Position numbers and translations under genes: made by a program
In this document: positions 7,428 to 15,400 of the stretch, in pieces
Layout: each line of letters opens with the position of its first letter
Numbering within the stretch: position 1 is the first letter of the stretch
Assembly (NCBI GenBank): GCA_002404605.1
Contig: DHKA01000080.1
Coordinates: 1-57,056, forward strand
Length of the DNA stretch: 57,056 bases
Direction of reading: 5' to 3'
DNA from: Clostridiales bacterium UBA4706
GTDB taxonomy: Bacteria > Bacillota > Clostridia > Oscillospirales > Oscillospiraceae
The notes under the pieces: generated by a model
Seen by the model: only the letters and a program-made list of their open reading frames with translations
Databases searched by the model: none
What the model was told of the DNA's origin: nothing

Positions 7428-7910
7428 ATGGGGACAAGTGATCGGATCGCACGGTTCATTCTGGATGTGCTGGAAAGCGCGGACGGAACGGCGGAGTTGC
7501 AGCGAAGCTCTCTGGCCGACCGTTTCGGCTGTGTGCCGAGCCAGATCAACTATGTGATCGCCACGCGGTTCAGTCCCGAGCGCGGGTACATGGTCGAGTC
7601 GCGGCGCGGCGGCGGCGGATACATCCGCATCACGCGCGTGCAGCCGGACGTCTCCCAGTTCATCATGCACACGGTGAACGCCGTGGGCCGGGAGCTGGAT
7701 AAGCCGACGGCGGACGCGCTGCTCCACAACGCCGTGAACGCCGGTGCGCTCGATGTTTCCTTTGCCCGGCTGATCGCCGCGGCGGTCAGCGAGCGGGCGC
7801 TCCATGCCGTTCCGGTCGAGATACGGAAGACGGTGCGCTCATCGATATTCAAACAAATGCTGCTCACAACAGCATCCGACGGATTTTTTGAAAGGAGATC
7901 ATTACAATGA
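7428..7910 (+). CDS. ctsR: Class III stress gene repressor CtsR
   Basis: CtsR is the winged-helix repressor of clp heat-shock genes in Firmicutes. The 160-residue protein has the HTH segment LADRFGCVPSQINYVIATRF (residues about 30-49) and the diagnostic glycine-rich wing SRRGGGGYIRI near residue 60, which contacts the heptad DNA and senses heat. The C-terminal dimerisation domain is full length. The ATG at 7428 has AGAAGGGA upstream. Its operator lies in its own promoter (7355-7399). The stop overlaps the mcsA start as ATGA, so the two are translationally coupled. Confidence 0.95.
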   Translation: MGTSDRIARFILDVLESADGTAELQRSSLADRFGCVPSQINYVIATRFSPERGYMVESRRGGGGYIRITRVQPDVSQFIMHTVNAVGRELDKPTADALLHNAVNAGALDVSFARLIAAAVSERALHAVPVEIRKTVRSSIFKQMLLTTASDGFFERRSLQ

Positions 7911-8449
7911 AATGCGAGATCTGCAAGAAGAACGAAGCTCAGTTCTATTATAAGGAATCCATTAACGGAAAGACCACGGAAAAGCATCTGTGCGCCGAAT
8001 GCGCCCATAAGGAAGGTCTGGACAGGATCTTCGAGCGCGAGGCGAACAGCGTGCTCACCTCCTTCGGCAAGATGATGGACAGCTTCCTGCTGCCGGACGT
8101 CGATTTCTTCGGCTTTGGCCGTCTGCCGTCGATCGGCGAGATGTTCAAGCCGCTGCTGACGCTTTCGGAGCATGAGCCGGAAGTCGAAATGCATGAGGAG
8201 GCCGACCCGCTCGAAGCAAAGGCCGAGGAGAAGGGCGAGGAAGCGCTGGGTCACAAGGGTGAAGAGCCGAGCGTGCGCGAGGACGCCTATCCGCTGGAAG
8301 CGGAGGCCGAGGAGCATGCCGAGGAAGCCTTTGAGCAGCGCCGCGAGCTGAACGCTCTGCGCCACAAAATGCACAAGGCCGTCGAGGAAGAGGATTTTGA
8401 AACGGCCATCGAGCTGCGCGACATGATCCGGAAAATGGAAAACAAGTAA
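7907..8449 (+). CDS. mcsA: McsA-like UVR-domain protein
   Basis: McsA is the zinc-binding partner of the McsB arginine kinase and modulates CtsR and ClpC. This 180-residue version has Cys3/Cys6 and Cys29/Cys32, a single zinc site where Bacillus McsA has more CxxC pairs, and a C-terminal UVR motif (residues 145-178, LRHKMHKAVEEEDFETAIEL). Between them is an acidic linker with two diverged copies of a 16-residue unit, ADPLEAKAEEKGEEAL (99-114) and AYPLEAEAEEHAEEAF (127-142). No mcsB follows; a terminator and clpC come next. Without the kinase, McsA may act only as a CtsR/ClpC adaptor here, which is inference. Confidence 0.88.
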   Translation: MKCEICKKNEAQFYYKESINGKTTEKHLCAECAHKEGLDRIFEREANSVLTSFGKMMDSFLLPDVDFFGFGRLPSIGEMFKPLLTLSEHEPEVEMHEEADPLEAKAEEKGEEALGHKGEEPSVREDAYPLEAEAEEHAEEAFEQRRELNALRHKMHKAVEEEDFETAIELRDMIRKMENK

Positions 8450-8474
8450 AGTCTTTTCTCCGAAAAAGACATAG

Positions 8475-8505
8475 AACGGAGCGGATTCTATCCGCTCCGT
8501 TTTCT
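8475..8505 (+). terminator. Terminator between mcsA and clpC
   Basis: The stem AACGGAGCGGAT / ATCCGCTCCGTT with a TCT loop is followed by TTCTT. It would end the ctsR-mcsA transcript, so clpC probably depends on read-through or its own promoter. Confidence 0.7.
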
Positions 8506-8512
8506 TATACAT

Positions 8513-8566
8513 GGCTCCCTTGTGTAAAGGGAGCTGGCAGCCGACAGGCTGACTGAGGGATTGTCT
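8513..8566. repeat. Half copy of the palindromic intergenic repeat
   Basis: One arm of the 1053-1173 element: the hairpin GGCTCCCTTGTGTAAAGGGAGC, then TGGCAG, a variable part with its own small hairpin (GCCGACAGGC), and GGGATTGTC. The inverted second arm is absent. It sits in the leader region of clpC. Confidence 0.7.
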
Positions 8567-8602
8567 TTCCCGGTTGGCCTTTTGTGGAAGGAGACGACGA
8601 AT

Positions 8603-11071
8603 ATGAACGACCGATTTACCGAAAAGGCGAGGAATGCCATTGAAAAGGCGCGTGCCGCCGCCATGGAGCTTGGCCACAGCTACATCGGCACCGAGCACCT
8701 TCTGCTCGGCATCGTGCGCGAAAATGATGCGCTCGGCTCGCGCGTGCTGCGCGGAAACGGCTTCGAGGAAGATCTTGTGATGGATCTCATCGAAAAGACC
8801 GCCGGCCGCGGCGCACCGGGCATGCCGGTGCAGGGGCTGACGCCGCGCTGCAAGCGCGTTATCGAGATCGCCGTGGCGGAGGCCAACCGTCTGCGCCACA
8901 GCTATGTCGGCACGGAGCATCTGCTCATGGGCATCTTGCGCGAGCCGGAGAGCACCGCCGCGCATCTTTTGACCGCCGCCGGCGGCGATCTCAACAAGAT
9001 CTATACGGATGTTTTCACCCGCTTTAGTTCGAGCGACTACCGCGCCGCGGCGCGCAGCGGCGGCGTCGGGCAGCGCACGGCGGTGCGCCATGCGGAAACA
9101 AAGAATCTCGACCAGTACAGCCGTGATCTCACGGAGATGGCCTCGCGCGGCGAGCTGGACCCCGTGATCGGGCGCGACAAAGAGATCGCGCGCGTCATCC
9201 AGATCCTCTCGCGCCGGTCGAAGAATAACCCGGTGCTCATCGGCGAGCCGGGCGTTGGCAAGACCGCCGTGGCCGAGGGGCTCGCCCAGCGCGTCGCCCA
9301 CGGCGAGGTGCCGGAAAATCTGCGCGACAAGCGCATCGTATCGCTCGATCTCACCGGGATGCTCGCCGGGACAAAGTACCGCGGCGATTTTGAGGACCGG
9401 CTGAAAAACGTTCTCAAGGAGGTCGGCAAGGCGAAGGACGTTGTGCTCTTCATCGACGAGCTGCACACCGTGATCGGCGCGGGCGCGGCGGAGGGAGCGA
9501 TCGACGCGGCGAATATCCTGAAGCCCGCGCTCAGCCGCGGCGAGATCCAGATCGTCGGTGCGACGACGCTCTCCGAATACCGCAAGCATATCGAAAAGGA
9601 CGCCGCCTTTGAGCGGCGCTTCCAGCCGGTCACGGTCGCCGAGCCGACGGAGGACGAGAGCTTTCAGATCCTGCGCGGCCTGCGCGACCGGTACGAAGCG
9701 CACCACGGCCTGAAGATCACGGACGAGGCTCTCACCGCCGCGGTGAAGCTCTCCGCGCGGTATATCAGCGACCGGTTTCTCCCGGACAAGGCGATCGATC
9801 TCGTGGATGAGGCCGCGTCGCGCGTGCGCATGGAAAACCTGACTGCTCCGGACGAGATGAAGACCATCGAGGCGAAGCTCGCAACGCTGTCCGCCCAGAA
9901 GGAGGAGGCCGTCCGCGCGCAGGACTATGAGCTTGCCGCGCAGCTGCGAGACCGCGAGCGCTCCGAGCGGGGCGCGCTGGAAAAGGCGCGCGGCGAATGG
10001 GATGCCGAGCGCGGCGGACACCGCGGCGTTGTGTCCGCCGAGGACATCGCCGCAGTCGTCTCCGGATGGACGGGCATTCCCGTCACAAGTCTCAACGAGA
10101 GCGAGAGCGAGCGGCTGCTGCATATGGAGGATGTGCTGCATCGCCGTGTGATCGGGCAGAACGAAGCGGTCGCGGCGGTGGCGCGCGCCATCCGGCGCGG
10201 CAGAGTCGGGCTCAAGGACCCGCACCGGCCCGTCGGGAGCTTTCTCTTCCTCGGCCCTACGGGCGTTGGCAAGACGGAGCTCTGCCGCGCGCTCGCCGAG
10301 GCGATGTTCGGCGATGAGAACGCCATGATCCGTGTCGATATGTCCGAGTATATGGAAAAGCACACGGTATCGAAGCTCATCGGCTCGCCGCCGGGCTACG
10401 TCGGCTTTGACGAGGGCGGCCAGCTTACCGAAAAGGTGCGCCGCAAGCCCTACAGCGTTGTGCTCTTCGACGAGATCGAAAAGGCGCACGAGGACGTGTT
10501 CAACCTGCTCTTGCAGATCATGGACGACGGGCGGCTCACCGATTCGCAGGGGCGGACCGTCGATTTCCGCAATACCGTGATCGTGATGACATCGAACATC
10601 GGTGCGCGCGCCATCACGGACCGCCGTGCGGCGCTCGGTTTCTCCGGGCTGGAGGGCACGCCGGAGCGGAGCTATGCAGAGATCCGCGAGGCGGTGACAG
10701 CCGAACTCAAAAAGACGTTCCGGCCGGAATTTTTGAACCGCATCGACGAGATCATCGTTTTCCACCGGCTCACCGGCGAGGACATCCGCGCCATTGCCGG
10801 GAACATGGTGCAGACGGTGGCGCTGCGCGCCGCCGCGCTCGGCGTCCATCTCACGGTGACGCCCGAGGCGGTCGCCAGGCTCGCCGAGGCCGGGTACGAC
10901 CCGGATTACGGCGCGCGTCCTCTTCGGCGCACGGTGCAGACGCAGCTCGAAGACCCGCTCGCCGAAGCGCTGCTCACCGGGGAGCTTTCCTCCGGCGGGG
11001 AAGCGGAGGCGGTCGTGGACGAGACCGGACACGTCGCGGTGCGTGCCAAGGGCGCGCTCACGGCGTCGTGA
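8603..11071 (+). CDS. clpC: ATP-dependent Clp protease ATPase subunit ClpC
   Basis: ClpC is the Hsp100 unfoldase that feeds proteins to ClpP. The 822-residue protein has the double Clp_N repeat (residues 1-145), a first AAA+ module with Walker A GEPGVGKT and VLFIDELHT, a middle UVR/coiled-coil segment (EMKTIEAKLATL to RDRERSE), a second AAA+ module with GPTGVGKT and VVLFDEIEKAHEDV, a ClpP-docking tripeptide LGF in RRAALGFSG, and the D2 small domain. The ATG at 8603 has AAGGAGA upstream; the longer frame starts inside the repeat. It belongs to the ctsR stress locus but lies after a terminator and half repeat. Its 3' end overlaps the convergent spoIID by 14 bases. Confidence 0.96.
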   Translation: MNDRFTEKARNAIEKARAAAMELGHSYIGTEHLLLGIVRENDALGSRVLRGNGFEEDLVMDLIEKTAGRGAPGMPVQGLTPRCKRVIEIAVAEANRLRHSYVGTEHLLMGILREPESTAAHLLTAAGGDLNKIYTDVFTRFSSSDYRAAARSGGVGQRTAVRHAETKNLDQYSRDLTEMASRGELDPVIGRDKEIARVIQILSRRSKNNPVLIGEPGVGKTAVAEGLAQRVAHGEVPENLRDKRIVSLDLTGMLAGTKYRGDFEDRLKNVLKEVGKAKDVVLFIDELHTVIGAGAAEGAIDAANILKPALSRGEIQIVGATTLSEYRKHIEKDAAFERRFQPVTVAEPTEDESFQILRGLRDRYEAHHGLKITDEALTAAVKLSARYISDRFLPDKAIDLVDEAASRVRMENLTAPDEMKTIEAKLATLSAQKEEAVRAQDYELAAQLRDRERSERGALEKARGEWDAERGGHRGVVSAEDIAAVVSGWTGIPVTSLNESESERLLHMEDVLHRRVIGQNEAVAAVARAIRRGRVGLKDPHRPVGSFLFLGPTGVGKTELCRALAEAMFGDENAMIRVDMSEYMEKHTVSKLIGSPPGYVGFDEGGQLTEKVRRKPYSVVLFDEIEKAHEDVFNLLLQIMDDGRLTDSQGRTVDFRNTVIVMTSNIGARAITDRRAALGFSGLEGTPERSYAEIREAVTAELKKTFRPEFLNRIDEIIVFHRLTGEDIRAIAGNMVQTVALRAAALGVHLTVTPEAVARLAEAGYDPDYGARPLRRTVQTQLEDPLAEALLTGELSSGGEAEAVVDETGHVAVRAKGALTAS

Positions 11072-12065
11072 GCGAAGTGCCGGGGTAGTAGTGCGTTAAG
11101 ATCTCCTGCCACGTCGAACCGTTTTTCGCCATGACGTTTGCCCCGTACTGGCTCATGCCCGCGCCGTGGCCGCTGCCGGAAACGGTGAAGAGAAAGCTGC
11201 GTCCCGTCCACGTGAGCGTGAAGTTTGCCGAGCGCAGCGAGAAGATCGAGCGCATTTTCGTCCCCGGTACGGAGACATCCCCGACGCGGACGGAAGATAC
11301 GCGCCCGCTCGGATCGACCGTCCGCTCGCCGACCCAGTCCGGCGGCTGGGCGGAGAGATCGGCGTTTGGATACGCCGCAAGGAATTTTTCCCGGAAGCTC
11401 TCCGGGGAGAACTCCGCGGTCGTGACGAAATTGGGAACGTCTGAGGCCGTTTCGGGGCTCGAAACGCTTACGAGATACGGCACGTCGCCGCCCCACACGG
11501 CGGCGCCGCTCTCGGTATACCCGGCGCTGGAGGCGTGAAAGCACGCGGTGATCGGTTCGCCGTCATAGACGAGATACGCCCCGTCCGTATCGCGCACGGC
11601 CTCTTCGATCCGCGTTTCCCAGAGATCGTACTGCTCGCCCCAGCGCTCGCGGCGCTCTTCGACCGTGAGGTATACCTCGCAGCAGCCGGGGTCATCGCAT
11701 AGGGCGCACTGCGGGTGCGCCGCCGGGGGCGCGCTGGCGCGCGCGAGCGCATAGCTTCGCGCGGCGGCGGCCTGCGCGCGAAGCGCGTCCGGCTCAAAGG
11801 ACGCCGGCATCTCCCCGGCGACGACGCCGGGGAGGTATTCCGCCATGGAGAGCGTTTCCACCGCGCCGCCGCGCAGCAGCGTGACGCCCGTGAGAGCGTC
11901 GCTTCCAGCAAAGATAGGTGCGGGCGTCTCCGGCGCGGCGGACGCGGCGGGGGATACCTCCGGCAGCGCCTTGCCCCCGGAGATCCCGGCGGCATGCTGC
12001 ACCGTGACCGGCAGCAGCAGAGAAAACAGCAGCGACAACACGCTCATCAGCATACAGCGCTTCAT
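11058..12065 (-). CDS. spoIID: Stage II sporulation protein D
   Basis: SpoIID is the membrane-anchored lytic transglycosylase that trims septal peptidoglycan during engulfment, together with SpoIIM and SpoIIP. The 335-residue length is near that of Bacillus (343). It has an N-terminal signal/anchor helix (LMSVLSLLFSLLLPVTV). The SpoIID/LytB domain begins near residue 60 and includes LPGVVAGEMPASFEPDALRA, where the Glu is the probable catalytic residue, then RSYAL and FHASSAGYTE. The C-terminal motif GSGHGAGMSQYGA is diagnostic. The ATG at 12065 has AGAGGGG upstream. No spoIIIAA-like or spoIIQ gene adjoins it. Its last 14 bases overlap the end of clpC on the other strand. Confidence 0.92.
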   Translation of the reverse strand: MKRCMLMSVLSLLFSLLLPVTVQHAAGISGGKALPEVSPAASAAPETPAPIFAGSDALTGVTLLRGGAVETLSMAEYLPGVVAGEMPASFEPDALRAQAAAARSYALARASAPPAAHPQCALCDDPGCCEVYLTVEERRERWGEQYDLWETRIEEAVRDTDGAYLVYDGEPITACFHASSAGYTESGAAVWGGDVPYLVSVSSPETASDVPNFVTTAEFSPESFREKFLAAYPNADLSAQPPDWVGERTVDPSGRVSSVRVGDVSVPGTKMRSIFSLRSANFTLTWTGRSFLFTVSGSGHGAGMSQYGANVMAKNGSTWQEILTHYYPGTSLTTP

Positions 12066-12183
12066 AGTTACCCCTCTCTTGACGATAATCCAAAAGGAGT
12101 ATAAAATACCATTCATACTCCCTCGTTCCCGGCACCGGATAAGCGGCGCTCACGGGAAACTTTATGAGGACAGGGGCTTTCCT

Positions 12184-12954
12184 ATGCAGAAAAACGCATG
12201 GACATATACGATGGCAGGGACGGTGTTTGCCGCGGCCGCCGTCATGCTGCGCTGGCTTCAGGTGCAGACGATTTTCGACGCCGAGACCGGTCTTCCGGCG
12301 CTTCACGCGCCGATCACGACGCTGCTCGTCACGGTGCTTATTCTCGTTGCTGCGGCGCTATGGTGGCTCTCGGGCCGCATGAAGACCGATTGCGCGCCGG
12401 AAGAGCCGGAGGACGCGCTCGCCCTGCCGCACCGCGAGACCGGCTGGATCCTCATCGTGGCGGCGGTGCTCGCCGCGTTCGGCTCGGCGTACCTCTTCTT
12501 CAAGGAGGAGAGCACGCTTATGAAGGCCGCGGCGCTGCTCGGCATCCTGTCTGCGCCCGTGCTCGCCATGATGCCGCAGCTTCCCCGCTGGGGCGGCTTC
12601 GGTGCGGCGCTCAGCGTGCTGCCGGTGCTGTTCTTCTGCCTGTGGCTCGTGGTGTTCTATAAGGAAAACGCTGCGAATCCGATCCTCTGGGAATACGGCA
12701 TGGAGATCCTTGCGATCGCCATGTGCCTGCTTGCGGTGTTCCGGCTGAGCGCGTATCTTTTCTACCGCGCCAAGCCGCGCCGGGCGATCTTCGCGTGCAT
12801 GCTTGCGCTCGTAACGAGCCTCGCCACGCTCACCGACAGCATATCCTTCGGCGCGCGCGCCGTGCTCGGCGGCTGGGGCATCGGCGTGGCGGTCATGTGC
12901 TGGATCATCATCAACAATTTTGTCCCCCCTGCGCCGGAGGAAGATACATATTGA
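12184..12954 (+). CDS. Hypothetical polytopic membrane protein
   Basis: A 256-residue protein with about seven predicted membrane helices, for example ITTLLVTVLILVAAALWWL, TGWILIVAAVLAAFGSAYLF, GALSVLPVLFFCLWLVVFY-like and LGGWGIGVAVMCWIIINNF. It ends in an acidic tail (PPAPEEDTY). I do not recognise a family. The ATG at 12184 gives MQKNAWTYTMAGTVFAA; the weak GAGGACAGGGG upstream is the best available site, and longer frames enter the divergent spoIID gene. It is a single gene, divergent from spoIID and followed by a hairpin-rich intergenic stretch. A transport or signalling role cannot be assigned from sequence. Confidence 0.75.
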   Translation: MQKNAWTYTMAGTVFAAAAVMLRWLQVQTIFDAETGLPALHAPITTLLVTVLILVAAALWWLSGRMKTDCAPEEPEDALALPHRETGWILIVAAVLAAFGSAYLFFKEESTLMKAAALLGILSAPVLAMMPQLPRWGGFGAALSVLPVLFFCLWLVVFYKENAANPILWEYGMEILAIAMCLLAVFRLSAYLFYRAKPRRAIFACMLALVTSLATLTDSISFGARAVLGGWGIGVAVMCWIIINNFVPPAPEEDTY

Positions 12955-13145
12955 GCCTGTCAAACGAGACCCGCTACGCTTACGCTTCGTTTGAAAAAGC
13001 TGCGGCTCGCCGCAGCGCACTCGCTACGCTCGCACGTTTGCGAGCCGAGAAGTATTTTTGCCGACGTACATGCCGCCGGCAAAAATGTTTTGAAATTCAT
13101 TTGCGCCTGCGGGCGCAAACTCTGCGAGGCGTCTTTGACAAATTG
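12955..13145. repeat. Intergenic cluster of five short inverted repeats
   Basis: Within 160 bp lie five separate dyads: TCAAACGA/TCGTTTGA (12960-12994), GCTGCGG/CCGCAGC (13000-13017), CTCGC/GCGAG near 13028-13045, TTTTTGCCG/CGGCAAAAA near 13056-13087, and TTTGCGCC/GGGCGCAAA near 13100-13118. No ORF is convincing here. It separates the convergent 12184 gene and mscS. The even spacing of the dyads is odd for a plain terminator. Confidence 0.55.
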
Positions 13146-13146
13146 A

Positions 13147-13184
13147 ATTGCCCGCCGGAATGGATGTCCCGGCGGGCAATTTTG
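13147..13184 (-). terminator. Terminator after mscS
   Basis: A perfect 12-bp stem, ATTGCCCGCCGG / CCGGCGGGCAAT over a 10-base loop, followed on the minus strand by TCAATTTG. The T-tract is weak, but the position nine bases past the mscS stop fits. Confidence 0.65.
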
Positions 13185-13192
13185 CGCTTTCC

Positions 13193-14026
13193 TTATTTCG
13201 TATGCACCGTGAGCTGGGGATAGGGGATGTCGATACCCTTTTCATCGAAGAGCAGCTTGAGTGAGCGGTTGAGCGCGCGCCGCGCGAAAAAGATGTTCTC
13301 CTCCGTCGAGGAGACGATGAATTTGAGCACAACGCCGCTCTCGGCGAGCTCATCCACGCCGATATACTGTGGCACATCGAGAAATACATCGCGATTTTCC
13401 TCAAACATGGCGGGCAGCGCGTCGGCGATCACGGCTTCCACGGCGCGGAGGTCGGCATCGTAGCCGATGGAGATCGTGCTCACCGCCACGGAGGTTTTCT
13501 GCGAGCGGTTCTGGAAATTCCGGATCTCGGAGTTGTTGATGATCTTGCGGTTTCCGCCGACATCCTCGAGCGTTGTGGTACGCACGCTGATATCCACGAC
13601 CTTGCCGCGGAAATCGTCGAGCACAAGAATGTCGCCGACATTATAGCGCCCCTCGGCAATGAGAAAAATGCCCGTGAGCACGTCTTCGATGAGCGACTGC
13701 GCGCCGAAGCCGATGATCAGCGTCACAACGCCGACGCTCGCAAGCGAGGCCGTCACGTCCACGCCGAGCGCCCGCAGCCCGAAAAAGACCGAGAGGAGCA
13801 CCGCCGTATAGGAGAGAATGCTTCGCGCGAGCGAGCACACCGTCCGTGCGCGCGTCTCCTTCGGCAGCTTCAAAAGCAGAGCGGTCACGCTGTAGCCGAT
13901 CCAGATGAAGCCAAGGTGACGGCACATATCAGCCAATCCCGGCGTGAACGGGCGCAGAGCATAGCCCAGCGCGCAGAGGACAACGGAAACGATCAGCAGA
14001 ACGGGGGATTTCTTTGCGGATTTCAT
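13193..14026 (-). CDS. Small-conductance mechanosensitive channel (MscS family)
   Basis: A 277-residue channel that opens under membrane tension to release solutes in osmotic downshock. It has three N-terminal helices (residues about 8-85), the pore helix and gate segment VGVVTLIIGFGAQSLIEDVLTGIF, then the conserved cytoplasmic beta domain (YNVGDILVLDDFRGKVVDI, TTLEDVGGNRKIINNSEI) and the C-terminal alpha-beta domain. The order and length match YkuT/MscS types. The start overlaps the stop of the upstream anchored-protein gene as ATGA, so both are co-translated and may form a cell-envelope stress pair. Confidence 0.92.
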   Translation of the reverse strand: MKSAKKSPVLLIVSVVLCALGYALRPFTPGLADMCRHLGFIWIGYSVTALLLKLPKETRARTVCSLARSILSYTAVLLSVFFGLRALGVDVTASLASVGVVTLIIGFGAQSLIEDVLTGIFLIAEGRYNVGDILVLDDFRGKVVDISVRTTTLEDVGGNRKIINNSEIRNFQNRSQKTSVAVSTISIGYDADLRAVEAVIADALPAMFEENRDVFLDVPQYIGVDELAESGVVLKFIVSSTEENIFFARRALNRSLKLLFDEKGIDIPYPQLTVHTK

Positions 14027-14940
14027 GAAGCGGCCTCCTTATGCGGCGTAGTTCGGACGGTCTCGGCAAAGTCGAAAGGCTCGGTCTCGCCGTCCGGAAG
14101 GAAATATACGTGGATAGTCACAAGCTCATCGTGTTCCTCTGGAAGGGGGAGTGTAACAAGGTTGCTGTATTCGTTTTTCTCGGCGGACGCGGCGGATGGA
14201 TCAAAGCCCTCGATCTCCGGCCAGATGCAGACGGTATCCTCGTCGAGAAGTGAGAGATCGTCTCCGACAACGGCGTCGGGGATCGTACCTCCCTCGGTCG
14301 CTATAAGATAAACGCTCACCGCGTCGCTCTCGGCGTCATAACCGCAGGCAATCGTGAAGCGCTGCGCTTCAGCGCGCTCGGAGGAAAGCGTCTCCACGCG
14401 CCCGTCGGCGTGCGTGATCGTAACGCGCACGGAGAGCGTACACTCCACGGCATTATCGGTATAAAACTCCGGATGCGCCTCGCGTACGGAGTGAGTTTCG
14501 CGCATCACGCGGTATTCGCCGCTTTCAATGGCTTCCGCGGAGATGGGAAGCGTGTTTTCCTCGTCCGGGAAATTGGGATCAAAAAATGTGATCTCGGCGG
14601 AAACGATGCCCTCCGGCGCGGGGAAGCGCACCTCGGCCTCGCAGAGCGAGGCGAACGAAAGAAACCGCAGCTCCGAATCCGGCGCTGGAGCGGGTCTTTC
14701 CGCAGGCGCGGGCGCAACACTTGCGACCGGCTCCGGTTCCGGTGCCGGTGTCTCGGCAGACGGCTTTGCCAGCGCGAGAAACGGCAGCAGCAGCGCCGCG
14801 GCGGCGAGCGGCGCGTATTTCTTCCGGCGGCTGCGCTTCGGCTCGTAGGGCGGCTCGTATTCGTGCGTTGTCGGATAGGCTTCCGGTGCGGTGGGAGAGC
14901 ACAGAGACTTTTCCGAGCTGTATTCGTAAATATCGGCGAT
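14023..14940 (-). CDS. Membrane-anchored extracellular protein with apparent AUC start
   Basis: A 305-codon frame with no ATG, GTG or TTG before codon 104. A strong ribosome site AGGAGGTGA lies nine bases before an ATC codon at 14940, which gives IADIYEYSSEKS. That N-terminus is acidic and tyrosine-rich, then basic (KRSRRKK), then a single membrane helix (residues about 43-58), a Pro/Glu linker (TPAPEPEPVA) and an outside domain of about 210 residues of unknown family rich in beta strands. Protein-like composition over the whole length argues the 5' part is coding. Either ATC (or the ATT three codons on) initiates, or an ATG was lost. It ends overlapping mscS. The conservative start is GTG at 14631. 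Confidence 0.65.
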   Translation of the reverse strand: MADIYEYSSEKSLCSPTAPEAYPTTHEYEPPYEPKRSRRKKYAPLAAAALLLPFLALAKPSAETPAPEPEPVASVAPAPAERPAPAPDSELRFLSFASLCEAEVRFPAPEGIVSAEITFFDPNFPDEENTLPISAEAIESGEYRVMRETHSVREAHPEFYTDNAVECTLSVRVTITHADGRVETLSSERAEAQRFTIACGYDAESDAVSVYLIATEGGTIPDAVVGDDLSLLDEDTVCIWPEIEGFDPSAASAEKNEYSNLVTLPLPEEHDELVTIHVYFLPDGETEPFDFAETVRTTPHKEAAS

Positions 14941-15400
14941 GGCGGCTCACCTCCTAAGGATGAGATAAACTATTTTATCATTTTCCCGCGGCGTGTGCAA
15001 CAAAAAAGGCGTTACCGTTTTGTTAAAAACGGCAGCGCCGGAGTCCTTTGATTGGTTAAATACTCCAACTGTGTGAAAAACTGGAGTTGACGAACAGTCT
15101 CTTCGCGGTTTTCCGATGAGGATGATAGGTGCTCTCATATAAGTGCGGGATTAAATGACGGGAAAACCGGGCGATCGGGTTAAACTTACCTGCATTCATA
15201 TACGAATCCGATATTTTGCGGCTGGAATCAATACCCTTTTTCTATTTCCCCCTACAGTTACTACCAGGATTATACTAAAAAAGGATTCCCGAAAGGAAGA
15301 AATGCCCATGGGAAAACCTGCATCCGAGCAGAATGACCCGTGGGAACGACCGGAGAAAGCGGGACACGGCGAAAAACCGACTATTTTGAAGAGGGAGAGT
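14941..15400. other. 460-bp intergenic region before the PfoR-like gene
   Basis: AT-rich stretch between divergent genes. It holds a small hairpin (CTCCA/TGGAG, 15062-15085), an inverted pair CGGTTTTCC / GGAAAACCG about 45 bases apart (15109-15170), and a TATACT -10-like hexamer at 15271-15276 without a clear -35. AAGGAAG with ATGs at 15302 and 15308 could start an N-terminal extension of the downstream gene. No ORF or known riboswitch was recognised. Confidence 0.4.

Noticed and set aside
7550..11032. Very long minus-strand open frame (1160 codons) opposite clpC and mcsA
   Set aside because: Mirror of GC-biased third codon positions in clpC; the translation is repetitive in Arg, Leu, Ala and His with no domain, and the clpC protein on the other strand is beyond doubt.
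15260..15280. A MerR-type promoter for the PfoR-like gene
   Set aside because: A good -10 (TATACT at 15271) is present but no -35 hexamer at 17 or 19 bases; not strong enough to list as a promoter.
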